Notes under the pieces: generated by a model
The model's database searches: none
The model's input: the letters and a program-made list of their open reading frames with translations, nothing else
Told to the model about the DNA's origin: nothing
In this document: in pieces, positions 16,691 through 25,793 of the stretch
Position numbering within the stretch: the stretch's first letter is position 1
How the letters are laid out: each line of letters opens with the position of its first letter
Program-made: the position numbers and the translations under genes
From: Pseudoalteromonas haloplanktis ATCC 14393
GTDB lineage: Bacteria; Pseudomonadota; Gammaproteobacteria; Enterobacterales; Alteromonadaceae
Length of the DNA: 64,000 bases
Direction: 5' to 3'
NCBI RefSeq assembly: GCF_000238355.1
Contig: NZ_AHCA01000011.1
Coordinates: forward strand, 98,543 to 162,542

Positions 16691-17602
16691 ATGTCAACAG
16701 TATACGCATGCCCTTTATCACATCAGCTGATCCGTATAAGCGGTGTTGATAAACTCGCCTACCTTCATGGCCAAATCACCCAAGATATTAATAAACTCAG
16801 TCAAACTAATTTTTTATGGACTGGGCACTGCAATGCCAAAGGCAAACTCTGGAGTGTTGCCAAACTTTTTGCATATCAAGAAAGTTACTACTTAGCCGCC
16901 TCTGCCGCTGAAGTTGCACAATCTCTAGCTGAGTTAAAAAAGTATGCGGTGTTTTCAAAAGTAGAAATACAGACTGATAACAACAAGCTAATTGGCCTTC
17001 TCGGTGATGATTTAACAGCAACATTAGCGGCATTAGAGATCCACTTTAATGAGCAAGACAGTGCATGTAATTTTAGTCATGGTAAAGCACTTAAATTAGC
17101 AGATAACCGTATATTGCTTATGGTTAATGCTGACTTTTCTCTGCCTGACGATGTTATTGCCTTAGAAAACGATGCACTTTGGCAACAACATAGTATTTTA
17201 GCTGGCGAGCCTGAGCTTAACGAAGAAGCACTCGGTGAATACGTACCGCAAATGGTTAACCTGCAAGCAATTAACGGAATAAGCTTTCGTAAAGGCTGCT
17301 ACACAGGCCAAGAAACCGTTGCGAGAATGAAATACCTTGGTAAAAACAAACGTGCGATGTATATCGTATCAGGACACAGTGATGGTGAGCTCGCGGAGCC
17401 AGAGCTTGAAACCCAAATGGGTGAAAACTGGCGTCGTGCTGGTAAATTAATCAGCCAAGCCTACAATCAACAAAGTAAAACCTTATTTGGCCTTGTTGTG
17501 TTGCCAAACGACAGTGAACCTAGTCAGTTGCTGCGTGCAAAACATGCCCCAACGGTAGAGTTATCAATTCTTCCTCTACCCTACTCTCTCGAAGACGCAT
17601 AA
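16691..17602 (+). CDS. ygfZ: Folate-binding iron-sulfur cluster assembly protein YgfZ
   Basis: 303 residues from ATG 16691; a GTG at 16661 would add ten residues without a better ribosome site. The GcvT-like fold carries Y-L-H-G-Q-I-T-Q-D near the N terminus and the family signature K-G-C-Y-T-G-Q-E near residue 215, whose Cys is essential in YgfZ. It supports repair or assembly of iron-sulfur enzymes with tetrahydrofolate. It is divergent from sdhE and 12 bp before the SlyD-type gene. Confidence 0.94.
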   Translation: MSTVYACPLSHQLIRISGVDKLAYLHGQITQDINKLSQTNFLWTGHCNAKGKLWSVAKLFAYQESYYLAASAAEVAQSLAELKKYAVFSKVEIQTDNNKLIGLLGDDLTATLAALEIHFNEQDSACNFSHGKALKLADNRILLMVNADFSLPDDVIALENDALWQQHSILAGEPELNEEALGEYVPQMVNLQAINGISFRKGCYTGQETVARMKYLGKNKRAMYIVSGHSDGELAEPELETQMGENWRRAGKLISQAYNQQSKTLFGLVVLPNDSEPSQLLRAKHAPTVELSILPLPYSLEDA

Positions 17603-17614
17603 ATAGGAGTGACT

Positions 17615-18100
17615 ATGATCATTGCAGCAAACAAAGTGGTAAAAATGCATTATTCAGTAATGGATAACGACAAAAACTCTATCGATAACTCATTTGATGG
17701 CGAACCACTCATCTTTATCGTTGGTACCGGTTACCTAATTCAAGGGCTAGAAGATGCGTTACAAGGCAAACAAGCTGGCGATACTCTAAGTGTCACAGTG
17801 CCACCAGAGCAAGGCTATGGTGAGCGCCATGATGAACTAATGCAAGCTGTACCAAAATCGATGTTTGAAGGAATGGAAATTGAAGTTGGCATGCAATTTA
17901 GAGCCTCAACAGATGACGGCGACCAATCGGTAATGATCATTGATATTCAAGAAGATGAAGTGATTGTTGATGGTAATAACCCACTAGCTGGTATTACTCT
18001 AAACTTTGATGTAGAAATACTTGAAGTACGCGATGCAACAGCTGACGAACTAGCTCATGGGCATGTTCACGGTGCAGGCGGTTGTGGTCACGATCACTAA
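17615..18100 (+). CDS. SlyD-type FKBP peptidyl-prolyl isomerase
   Basis: 161 residues from ATG 17615, chosen because AGGAG lies 5 nt upstream; an in-frame GTG at 17609 overlaps that site. The FKBP domain is split by an insert-in-flap chaperone domain (about 70-130: P-P-E-Q-G-Y-G-E-R and onward), the SlyD layout. The C terminus is His-rich (G-H-V-H-G-A-G-G-C-G-H-D-H), shorter than in E. coli SlyD but still a plausible metal site. It is followed by a strong terminator. Confidence 0.92.
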   Translation: MIIAANKVVKMHYSVMDNDKNSIDNSFDGEPLIFIVGTGYLIQGLEDALQGKQAGDTLSVTVPPEQGYGERHDELMQAVPKSMFEGMEIEVGMQFRASTDDGDQSVMIIDIQEDEVIVDGNNPLAGITLNFDVEILEVRDATADELAHGHVHGAGGCGHDH

Positions 18101-18122
18101 TATCGACAGTATTACCGATATA

Positions 18123-18147
18123 AAAAAGCGCTACGGCGCTTTTTTTA
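18123..18147 (+). terminator. Intrinsic terminator after the SlyD-type gene
   Basis: AAAAAGCGC-CTACG... folds as AGCGC/GCGCT with a short loop and is followed by seven T. It also has an A-run on the left, so it may stop minus-strand transcripts from the gene at 18159 as well. Confidence 0.85.
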
Positions 18148-18158
18148 TATTGCCCAAA

Positions 18159-18608
18159 TTATACGGCTTCAATTTCTTCAGGCTGGCTAATTTTATCAGC
18201 TAAAGCGGCTAATAACCCAGCTTGATCATTGGTCCCTAATCGATATTGGCTACCATCTTTTAAAGTTAACTGTACTGCACTAAAACCTGACACTGTGTAT
18301 ACCCAGCCATCATGTGTAATACGTAGGCCTATACCATGTCGAAAAGAGTTTTCTACGGCTTTAGCTTCCACGATATCCGCTAATTGTAATGTATCACCGA
18401 AGACCCCAGGACCAAAACCCCAACTTATCTGGCTGTCATCCACTTTAATCGTTAAACCATGGAATAAAAAACCTACCAGCACTAAAATCGCAGCAAATAC
18501 CATTAACGGCATATCTGCACCAATTAAATACCACGCTAGACCTACAAAGCTGGCTATCCAGCTTAAAATTACAAAAATGAACAGTGCAAATTGCTTATGT
18601 TGATACAT
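18159..18608 (-). CDS. Membrane protein with PH-like C-terminal domain, unknown function
   Basis: 149 residues. Two hydrophobic helices at about 8-28 and 33-52 form a hairpin, followed by a soluble beta-rich domain (I-K-V-D-D-S-Q-I-S-W-G-F-G ... V-Q-L-T-L-K-D-G-S-Q-Y-R-L-G) that resembles bacterial PH-like modules in pattern only. It lies 8 bp after the outer membrane protein gene at 18617 and probably shares its transcript. I cannot name a family. Confidence 0.75.
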   Translation of the reverse strand: MYQHKQFALFIFVILSWIASFVGLAWYLIGADMPLMVFAAILVLVGFLFHGLTIKVDDSQISWGFGPGVFGDTLQLADIVEAKAVENSFRHGIGLRITHDGWVYTVSGFSAVQLTLKDGSQYRLGTNDQAGLLAALADKISQPEEIEAV

Positions 18609-18616
18609 ACTACTCT

Positions 18617-19432
18617 CTAAAAACTATAAACTAATGTCGCACTTAGCTCTGAGTCAAACTTTAATTTGTCGTCTTCCGGTTTGGAGTTATAACGATACAA
18701 ATAGGCGAACTTTAGGGATACTGAGCCCATAACTTGACTTATTAATGAGGTTTCTGACTTTAATCGCGAGTTGAGCCCTGATAAAGATTGCTCAATACTT
18801 AAATCTTGATTAAAGCGAGTGCGTGTTGATACTGTACGCTCCCACTGCAAGGCTAGGCGTAATAAATAACCGGTTTTGGTTTCATCTTCATCCTCTTCGA
18901 GTTCGGCATCATCCTCTGCCACAGAGCGATATAAACCAGGCCCAATATCAAAATCCACTTGGTTCTTCACTCCTTGATATAAACGATTACCGTAACCGGC
19001 AGCTAACGTACTTTTGAAATCAAGACCACTGAATTCATCTTCTTCATAATCACCATATATAAAGAAGGAGGCATTTTTTTCCCCTACTTTATAGTTGCCT
19101 TGAGCAGAGAGAAAAATACGGTTAGCAGACACTTCATCATTGCCTGTAGTGTCATTTCGATCACGCTTATATAAGCTGTCTATTTTAAATTGATTGCGCC
19201 ACTTTTCGAGATCTTGATATAAATTACCTTTAAACTTCAAGCTCGTCGAATTGGTATTACCACGGCTAACAATAAAACCAAACTCAGTATCGCCGTATAA
19301 AAGCTCACCTTGGTGGATTTTATGGATCTCTTCATCCGAGAGTTGCCCATACTCATGGAAATCTTCAAAAGGATCAACGGCCCAAGCATTAACACTCAGC
19401 AAGCAGCTTATTAACAGTAATAACCTAATCAC
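18617..19432 (-). CDS. DUF481 (YdiY-type) outer membrane beta-barrel protein
   Basis: 271 residues with a signal peptide (1-18, ending A-W-A) and alternating amphipathic beta-strands, ending in the aromatic residue Phe expected for Bam-dependent insertion (A-T-L-V-Y-S-F). The motif G-F-I-V-S-R-G-N-T-N-S-T-S-L and strand pattern match DUF481 proteins, known in E. coli as YdiY, an acid/salt-inducible outer membrane protein. No substrate is known. First gene of a two-gene unit with the membrane protein at 18159. Confidence 0.82.
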   Translation of the reverse strand: MIRLLLLISCLLSVNAWAVDPFEDFHEYGQLSDEEIHKIHQGELLYGDTEFGFIVSRGNTNSTSLKFKGNLYQDLEKWRNQFKIDSLYKRDRNDTTGNDEVSANRIFLSAQGNYKVGEKNASFFIYGDYEEDEFSGLDFKSTLAAGYGNRLYQGVKNQVDFDIGPGLYRSVAEDDAELEEDEDETKTGYLLRLALQWERTVSTRTRFNQDLSIEQSLSGLNSRLKSETSLISQVMGSVSLKFAYLYRYNSKPEDDKLKFDSELSATLVYSF

Positions 19433-19493
19433 TGTACGCTCACTTGACTGATGCTTAAAACAGGGCGTCTTTCACACAAATACAACATCGATA

Positions 19494-19820
19494 TTATTCG
19501 CTATCTTTCCACAAAATATGACAAAACGGGGCGTCTTTATCACGGCTGATCAAAATTTTCGCAAATAATATATCTTGATTGTCGAACTCAAGGCCAACCA
19601 AAACCTGTAGAAATAATTCCGGCTCTATTTCCAATGCCACAAAGTCATGCCATTGATCATCAGGTTCACCTTCTTCAATAAAGCCAAGCTCTTCACGGTG
19701 TTGATTAAAATCTTCAATATCTTGCTCGCTAAGGTTATCAGGGGCTAACTCTAGAAAGATATCGTAAGCTTGGTGTGTTACTTCTTCTTCGCTGTATAAA
19801 CGTGGTCCTGTCATTGCCAT
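19494..19820 (-). CDS. YciU-type DUF440 putative double-stranded DNA mimic
   Basis: 108 residues, strongly acidic. It has the DUF440 pattern: Q-A-Y-D-I-F-L-E-L-A-P-D-N-L-S near residue 17, W-H-D-F-V near 62, and F-A-K-I-L-I-S-R-D-K-D-A-P-F-C-H-I-L-W-K near the end. This is the E. coli YciU / Haemophilus HI1450 family, proposed from structure to mimic DNA charge. It is 61 bp from the DUF481 gene. Confidence 0.88.
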   Translation of the reverse strand: MAMTGPRLYSEEEVTHQAYDIFLELAPDNLSEQDIEDFNQHREELGFIEEGEPDDQWHDFVALEIEPELFLQVLVGLEFDNQDILFAKILISRDKDAPFCHILWKDSE

Positions 19821-19875
19821 AAACCTTTCATGCTGCTAATGCGAGATATAGTATCAAACCTCAGTAAATTTTTGA

Positions 19876-19907
19876 CAAAAAAAAGCCAGGTTTCCCTGAC
19901 TTTTTTT
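19876..19907 (-). terminator. Intrinsic terminator of the RND pump operon
   Basis: On the minus strand AGTCAGG-GAAA-CCTGGCT forms a 7-bp stem (one G-T pair) with a stable GAAA loop, followed by eight T. It lies just after the RND pump stop at 19922. Confidence 0.85.
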
Positions 19908-19921
19908 ATATGGCGCGTATT

Positions 19922-22900
19922 TTACTCTTGTGTCGTCGCTGTACCTTTGACTTTTTCACGCATTAATTGCACCAAACTATAAAATAGCGGTACCAGTAAA
20001 GTGCCAAATATCGTCGCCGCTAACATACCAGCAAATACAGTGACACCCAGTGATACACGGCTTCCAGCTCCCGCACCAGTAGCAAATACTAATGGTAATA
20101 TACCAAGCACAAATGATAATGCGGTCATTAGCACCGCACGAAACCTCATTTTAGCGGCACTAAGTGCCGCATCAAATATGCTCTTCCCCGCGAGGCGTTC
20201 TTCCATAGCAAACTCAACAATCAAAATTGCGGTTTTGGTCGACATGCCTATTAACAATACTAACCCCACCTGCGCATAAATATTATTCTCCATACCTAAT
20301 ACATAAAGCGCTAACATAGCACCAAACATCGCCAGTGGTATTGCCGCAATCACCGAAAACGGAATAGTCCAACTTTCATATTGCGCCACTAAGAATAAGT
20401 AAACAAAAATAACAGCTAAACCAAATAAGATTGGCGCCATATTCCCTGCTTCAATCTCTTGCTTTGATTGCCCAGCCCATTCAAAGATATAACCATTGGG
20501 AAGTTGCTCGGCAAGCTCTTGCATTGCTGCAATTGCATCGCCACTTGAAAAACCCGCCGCTGCCTGGCCACTGATACTGGCACTGCGATATAAGTTAAAG
20601 TGATTTAAGGTGGTTGGACCTAGGATTGGCTCAAGTTTAGCTAAGGTGGTGAGCGGCACCATAGCTCCCTCGTCATTGCGAACAAAATAATGCTGTAAGT
20701 CAGCTGGGTTTTTACGAAACTCGCTCTCAGCCTGTATTATAACTTTATAAGTACGGCTAAACTGATTGAAATCATTAATATATAGTGAACCCAGCTGAGC
20801 TTGCAGGGTTAAGAAAATATCACTTAACGCAACTCCTTGAGCTTTAGCTTTGTTTCGGTCTATTTCTAAAAAGTACTGCGGTACATTTGCTCTAAAGGTA
20901 CTGTATACATTACTTAAGTTTGGATGCTGATTGGCTTCATAAACTAACCCATTAAGTACTTGTGCCAGCTCACTCGGATCACGCCCTTCACTGTCTTGCA
21001 AACGGAACTCAAATCCTGCACTTGCACCTAACCCTGGTATTGGTGGCGGGTTAAATACCATGATCTGTGCGTCAGGCATCGCCCACAATTGCCCCATTAA
21101 TCGACCAATCACTGACTTCAATCCGAGTTCGGGTGTCGTACGTTCTTCCCAATCTTTTAAAACAACAATACCAAGTGCATTATTAGAACCTGCGCCACCA
21201 AGTAATGAAAACCCCGATACGGCGATAAAATCAGTTGCCGCAGGCTCTTGTTTTACAATTTCCCCAATTTTATGCATCACACTCTGTGTGCGCCCTGAGG
21301 CCGCAGCATCTGGTAATTGTACATCGACAAATACAAAGCCTTGGTCTTCTGCTGGTACAAAGCCCGTTGGCACGCTTTTAGCAAGCCAACCTGCCGCAAC
21401 AAAAATAACTAATACAAATATGGCCATCCGTGCAGAACGCTTTAAAATAAAGTGAATTATTTTACTGTAAACTGAGGTTGATTTAGTGATACCACTTTCA
21501 ATAGGTGCCAACCACTTAATTGGTTTCATGGCTTTTTCATTTAGCAATAACGCACATAAAGCAGGGCTTAAAGTTAATGCATTCACCGACGAGATAAGTA
21601 CCGCAAACGAGATAGTTACTGAAAACTGCTTATAAAGCTCACCGGTTATGCCCGGCATAAAACCGACCGGTACAAATACAGCTAACAACACTAAGGTAGT
21701 CGCAATAATAGGCCCTGTCACTTGCTCCATTGCTTTAGTTACCGCGTCTTTAATTGGTAGTTTTTCTTCTTTGAGGATCCGTTCAACATTCTCAACCACG
21801 ATAATCGCGTCATCCACCACAATACCAATGGCAAGCACTAAACCAAATAAAGTAATTAAATTAATTGAGTAACCCATTGCCATCATAAACGCAAAAGTGC
21901 CCACTAAAGAAACGGGAATTGCAATGGTGGGAATTAGTGTCGCACGCCAGTTTTGTAAGAATAAAAACACGACTAACACAACCAAACCAACCGCTTGAAA
22001 TAAGGTAATAACAACTTCTTCAATAGAGCGATTGATAAACTCTGTGGTGTCATAAGGAATTGAGTACTGCACACCATCAGGTAACTGTTTTGCGAGCTCT
22101 GCCATGGTTGCTTTTACATCACTGGCGACTTGCGTTGCATTAGCATCAGTTAACTGATAAATAACGATAAAGGCGGTATCTTGTTGATTTAACTTGGCGC
22201 TGGTGCTGTAGTCAGCAGAGCCAAGTTCAATACGGGCAATATCATTTAAACGTACAAAGTTACCGTCTTTATTGGCTCGAATAATAGTCTGACCAAATTC
22301 TTCTGGGGTTTTTAAGCGCCCTTTAGCTTGGATTGAATACTCAAATTGCTGACTTGGTAAGCTCGGCGCGGCGCCTAATTTCCCTGCCGCAACTATGGTA
22401 TTTTGCTCTTGTAATGCAGCTTGTACTTCACCTACAGTCAGCCCTAAAGCGGCCATTTTATCAGGGCGTAACCATAATCGCATCGAGTAAGTTTTCTCAC
22501 CCATTACTTCAGCTGAGGCTACACCTGATATACGTCCTAGCGGTTCAGTTAAATAGTTAGTGGCATAGTTGCTTAAAAATATTGCATCGATATTTTGTTG
22601 ATCAGAGTACAAATTAATACCGAGTAACATTGAACTGGACTTTTTCTTAACTGAAACGCCTTGGCGTGTTACTTCATTTGGTAAGCCGGGCTCTGCAAGT
22701 GCCACTCTATTTTGTACATTCACTTGCGCAATATCAGTATCAGTACCGACTTTAAAATACACGGTAATAGTTGCCGTCCCATTATTAGTAGAGCTGGACT
22801 CGATATACATCATATCTTCAACACCATTGACTTGCTCTTCAATGGGTCTGATCACCGACTCTTCAACAATTTGCGCACTCGCGCCAGGGTAAACAGCAGT

Positions 22901-23038
22901 TATTTGTACTTGTGGCGGGGTTATTTCGGGGTACATATTCACTGGTAGTAAAGCCATTGAAATCAAACCCGCAAGAGTTATCACAATGGAAATCACTAAA
23001 GCAAATTTAGGCCGCGCGATAAACGTTTTACTTATCAT
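19922..23038 (-). CDS. RND multidrug efflux permease (HAE1/AcrB type)
   Basis: 1038 residues with twelve predicted membrane helices and two large periplasmic loops. The start (M-I-S-K-T-F-I-A-R-P-K-F-A) and N-P-E-I-T-P-P-Q-V motif are AcrB-like. The proton-relay Asp pair in helix 4 is present (G-I-V-V-D-D-A-I-I-V-V-E-N), so the pump should be active. It works with the adaptor encoded 11 bp upstream. No outer membrane channel gene is in the operon, so it probably uses a TolC-type protein made elsewhere. Substrates cannot be predicted from sequence. Confidence 0.95.
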   Translation of the reverse strand: MISKTFIARPKFALVISIVITLAGLISMALLPVNMYPEITPPQVQITAVYPGASAQIVEESVIRPIEEQVNGVEDMMYIESSSTNNGTATITVYFKVGTDTDIAQVNVQNRVALAEPGLPNEVTRQGVSVKKKSSSMLLGINLYSDQQNIDAIFLSNYATNYLTEPLGRISGVASAEVMGEKTYSMRLWLRPDKMAALGLTVGEVQAALQEQNTIVAAGKLGAAPSLPSQQFEYSIQAKGRLKTPEEFGQTIIRANKDGNFVRLNDIARIELGSADYSTSAKLNQQDTAFIVIYQLTDANATQVASDVKATMAELAKQLPDGVQYSIPYDTTEFINRSIEEVVITLFQAVGLVVLVVFLFLQNWRATLIPTIAIPVSLVGTFAFMMAMGYSINLITLFGLVLAIGIVVDDAIIVVENVERILKEEKLPIKDAVTKAMEQVTGPIIATTLVLLAVFVPVGFMPGITGELYKQFSVTISFAVLISSVNALTLSPALCALLLNEKAMKPIKWLAPIESGITKSTSVYSKIIHFILKRSARMAIFVLVIFVAAGWLAKSVPTGFVPAEDQGFVFVDVQLPDAAASGRTQSVMHKIGEIVKQEPAATDFIAVSGFSLLGGAGSNNALGIVVLKDWEERTTPELGLKSVIGRLMGQLWAMPDAQIMVFNPPPIPGLGASAGFEFRLQDSEGRDPSELAQVLNGLVYEANQHPNLSNVYSTFRANVPQYFLEIDRNKAKAQGVALSDIFLTLQAQLGSLYINDFNQFSRTYKVIIQAESEFRKNPADLQHYFVRNDEGAMVPLTTLAKLEPILGPTTLNHFNLYRSASISGQAAAGFSSGDAIAAMQELAEQLPNGYIFEWAGQSKQEIEAGNMAPILFGLAVIFVYLFLVAQYESWTIPFSVIAAIPLAMFGAMLALYVLGMENNIYAQVGLVLLIGMSTKTAILIVEFAMEERLAGKSIFDAALSAAKMRFRAVLMTALSFVLGILPLVFATGAGAGSRVSLGVTVFAGMLAATIFGTLLVPLFYSLVQLMREKVKGTATTQE

Positions 23039-23049
23039 GTGGGTTCTCT

Positions 23050-24255
23050 TTAGCTTACTGCATCTGTTTTGTTAGAAATAGTACCTGTGGTGTGATCAAC
23101 TTTTTTCTCAACCGGTTTTACTTCAACCCCTTGGCGTACTTTTTGTAAGCCTTCAACAATTACTTGCTCACCTTCTTTGAGCCCAGACTCAACCACCCAC
23201 ATGGCGTTAATACGACGACCAAGCTTAACAATACGCGTTGCAACTTTATGATCTTTACCCACGACTAAGACAAATTTACCTTGCTGGTTTTCTTGTACTG
23301 CAGCTTGAGGAATAAGAGCTTGTTGTTTTTTATCTTTACTTTCAACAATCAATGTCACAAACAAGCCTGGCATTATGATATTTTGTGGGTTCGCAAAAGT
23401 CGCTCTTAGCTCTACCGTCCCTGTGCTGCGATCAATTTTAGTATCAGCGAAGTCAAGTCGCCCTTTTGAATCTAAACTTGAGTTATTAGGTAAGCGCAGC
23501 GATAAATCAATAGGCACATTTTGTGGGTTATTAGCACTATCTTGATGCTTTTGACGATAACTAATAAAATCGGCTTCTTCTACTTGAAAATTCACATAAA
23601 TAGGATCAACATCGGTCAGTTCAGCCAATTCATTTGAAGCAGGCCCTACGATATTACCCACATCATAATTCACCTTACCGATACGTCCTGCAAACGGAGC
23701 TTTTATTTCCGTATAGCTTAGATTTAGCTTCGCTTTTTCAAGACTTGCTCGTGAAGAAGTAACAGCCGCTGCAGCTTGATCATACTTAGTGGTTAATTTA
23801 TCTAAATCAGATTGAGAGATAAACCCCTGTGAAGCCACTTCTTTACCACGCTTTAAATCACGGAATGCGCCATCTTGACCCGCAAGTTTACTCTTTAAAT
23901 CCGCCTCGATTTCTGCAACAGATGATTGGTATTCGCTTGGATCTATTTTTAATAATAATTGCCCTTTTTCAACAAATGAGCCTTCATCAAAATGTCGCTC
24001 TATCAGCTCCCCCTCAACACGAGCGCGAATTTTAACTTCCTGATAAGCTTGTGTACGCGCAACAAACTCTCGATAATCCCCCACTTCTTGAGTCACCACA
24101 TTAAACACAGAGACCGCCGGAGCAGGAGCCACTTGTTTTGTCGCATTGTCATCTGAGCAACCAGCTATATATGCAAGTAATGTTATACTCACAACGCCTT
24201 TTATAGCGAGTGACATGTAAGTTCCTAAAATGCTTGGCGTGAACCGTTTTAGCAT
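23050..24255 (-). CDS. RND efflux periplasmic adaptor (AcrA/MexA type lipoprotein)
   Basis: 401 residues from ATG 24255, chosen because AAGGAG lies 7 nt upstream; a later ATG at 24216 with AGGAAC would give a canonical 20-residue lipoprotein signal and remains possible. The lipobox A-G-C follows a hydrophobic stretch (mature Cys near residue 33 of the longer form). Lipoyl, alpha-hairpin and beta-barrel domains follow in the usual order (G-S-F-V-E-K-G-Q-L-L-L-K-I-D-P; A-P-F-A-G-R-I-G-K). It links the pump to an outer membrane channel. Confidence 0.93.
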   Translation of the reverse strand: MLKRFTPSILGTYMSLAIKGVVSITLLAYIAGCSDDNATKQVAPAPAVSVFNVVTQEVGDYREFVARTQAYQEVKIRARVEGELIERHFDEGSFVEKGQLLLKIDPSEYQSSVAEIEADLKSKLAGQDGAFRDLKRGKEVASQGFISQSDLDKLTTKYDQAAAAVTSSRASLEKAKLNLSYTEIKAPFAGRIGKVNYDVGNIVGPASNELAELTDVDPIYVNFQVEEADFISYRQKHQDSANNPQNVPIDLSLRLPNNSSLDSKGRLDFADTKIDRSTGTVELRATFANPQNIIMPGLFVTLIVESKDKKQQALIPQAAVQENQQGKFVLVVGKDHKVATRIVKLGRRINAMWVVESGLKEGEQVIVEGLQKVRQGVEVKPVEKKVDHTTGTISNKTDAVS

Positions 24256-24268
24256 GGTTTTTCTCCTT

Positions 24269-24288
24269 GGTAGGGTGCGCATCCTACC
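24269..24288. promoter_or_regulatory. Near-perfect 20-bp palindrome upstream of the efflux operon
   Basis: GGTAGGGTGCGCATCCTACC is an inverted repeat with one mismatched pair, ending immediately before the ribosome site of the adaptor gene. Such symmetry and position suit a TetR- or MarR-type operator, or a 5' leader hairpin. No regulator gene is adjacent. Confidence 0.45.
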
Positions 24289-24516
24289 TTAATGATTGTT
24301 TGCAAAATGTGCTTAAACGCAACTTGCGTTAAGTGGCTATATTGATCGATAAGATAACAGTTAGTTCAGCTAAAAATATACACCACTTTGTAATCATTTG
24401 TGCGCCAAATTAACAATAAACGATGTTTTTATAGCTTATTTTTCAACTAACAAGCCATTCTTTACATCAATTCAAATAACTCGTAAGCTAATCTTAAACA
24501 GGTCTGAGGAGTTAGC

Positions 24517-25308
24517 ATGATAAACTTTGAAAAACGACAATCGATTGCGTATGTAACATTATCCCGAAAGGATAAGCAGAACGCGTTAAACTTTGATATG
24601 TTCAAACAGCTCGCAACAATGATTAAGCTAATTAAAAAAGACGCCTGTATCCGTGCTGTTGTCATTCAAGGAGACGGAGAACATTTTTGTGCCGGATTGG
24701 ATGTATCAGCCGTGATGAAAAGTCCTGCTAATATTGCCAAGCTGCTGTTTAAGTGGTTACCTGGGAACTGTAATTTAGCTCAGCAAGTTGTTCTTGGCTG
24801 GCAATCGTTAAGTGTGCCAGTATTTGCGGTAATTCAAGGTAACTGCTTTGGTGGCGGGCTACAAATAGCACTTGGCGCTGATTATCGTATTGTTCATCCA
24901 GATGCTCAATTAGCGATTATGGAAGCACGCTGGGGACTTTGTCCTGATATGGGGGCGAATGTGATTTTACCCAGCTTAATAAAACGTGATGATGCCATGT
25001 GGCTTGCCAGTCATGCCGCGCCTATCAGTGCAGATAAAGCATTGCAATTGGGCTTAATTACGCAAGTAAGTGATGACCCCTCACAGTGTTGTTTAGCAAT
25101 GATAGACACCCTGTTAGCTCGCTCACCCGATACATTGGCGGCAATCAAGCGTGTTACCCAACAAAGTTTTAGCTCCTCAAAAAGACAAATTTTGGCCAAA
25201 GAAACAATTAGCCAAATTCGCTTACTAATGAATGGCAATACCAAAAAAGCCATTGCTATAGCAAAAGGCGCCGATAACATTGAGTATCACAATAGCAAAC
25301 GCTGGTAA
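24517..25308 (+). CDS. Crotonase-family enoyl-CoA hydratase/isomerase
   Basis: 263 residues with the crotonase fold: the CoA-binding H-F-C-A-G-L-D-V near 67, the oxyanion-hole G-N-C-F-G-G-G-L-Q-I-A-L near 115, and M-E-A-R-W-G-L-C-P-D-M-G near 145, with acidic residues where hydratases or dienoyl-CoA isomerases keep catalytic Glu/Asp. The exact reaction cannot be fixed. TGAGGAG lies before the ATG. It is separated by about 100 bp from lrgA and looks monocistronic. Confidence 0.9.
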   Translation: MINFEKRQSIAYVTLSRKDKQNALNFDMFKQLATMIKLIKKDACIRAVVIQGDGEHFCAGLDVSAVMKSPANIAKLLFKWLPGNCNLAQQVVLGWQSLSVPVFAVIQGNCFGGGLQIALGADYRIVHPDAQLAIMEARWGLCPDMGANVILPSLIKRDDAMWLASHAAPISADKALQLGLITQVSDDPSQCCLAMIDTLLARSPDTLAAIKRVTQQSFSSSKRQILAKETISQIRLLMNGNTKKAIAIAKGADNIEYHNSKRW

Positions 25309-25406
25309 CAAAACGCGCTTAATATGACGACTCAACAATAAGTCGCATAGTGTTAAGTAACAAAACATGGTGAAGTAATACCCAAACAGCTATGAGTCAA
25401 TAATTA

Positions 25407-25793
25407 ATGGACGTTAAAACATCTTTGCCCATCAAGCTTCTCCCATATTTGATCAGCAGTACATTAATTGTAGGCTGCTTAGCCGTTGCCAAGCTGATAA
25501 TGAATTGGTTGCAAGGCAGTTTCCCCGCCCCATTATTAGGTATGTTGATCTTACTTACACTGCTTTTAACCAAAACAGTAAAAGAGCACCATATCGCACC
25601 ATCAGCTAAACCACTGTTAAACTTTATGCCATTATTTTTTATCCCTGCGGGGGTCGGCTTTATCGAGCACCTTGAACTCATCAAACAACAATGGCAGTTC
25701 TTAACCGCAACACTTATTTTGGTACCGTTAACTAGCTTATTATTAATCGCTTTTGTGATTGGCTTATTTAAAGGACGTGCTGAGCATGGATGA
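25407..25793 (+). CDS. LrgA/CidA-family membrane protein
   Basis: 128 residues with four predicted helices and the family motif G-S-F-P-A-P-L-L-G-M-L near residue 35, then P-L-F-F-I-P-A-G-V-G. CidA/LrgA proteins are holin-like and in some bacteria assist pyruvate or metabolite transport. The stop overlaps the start of the LrgB gene by 8 nt. Confidence 0.92.
   Translation: MDVKTSLPIKLLPYLISSTLIVGCLAVAKLIMNWLQGSFPAPLLGMLILLTLLLTKTVKEHHIAPSAKPLLNFMPLFFIPAGVGFIEHLELIKQQWQFLTATLILVPLTSLLLIAFVIGLFKGRAEHG

Noticed and set aside
21060..21455. 131-residue plus-strand frame within the RND pump
   Set aside because: Antisense shadow of a well-supported gene.
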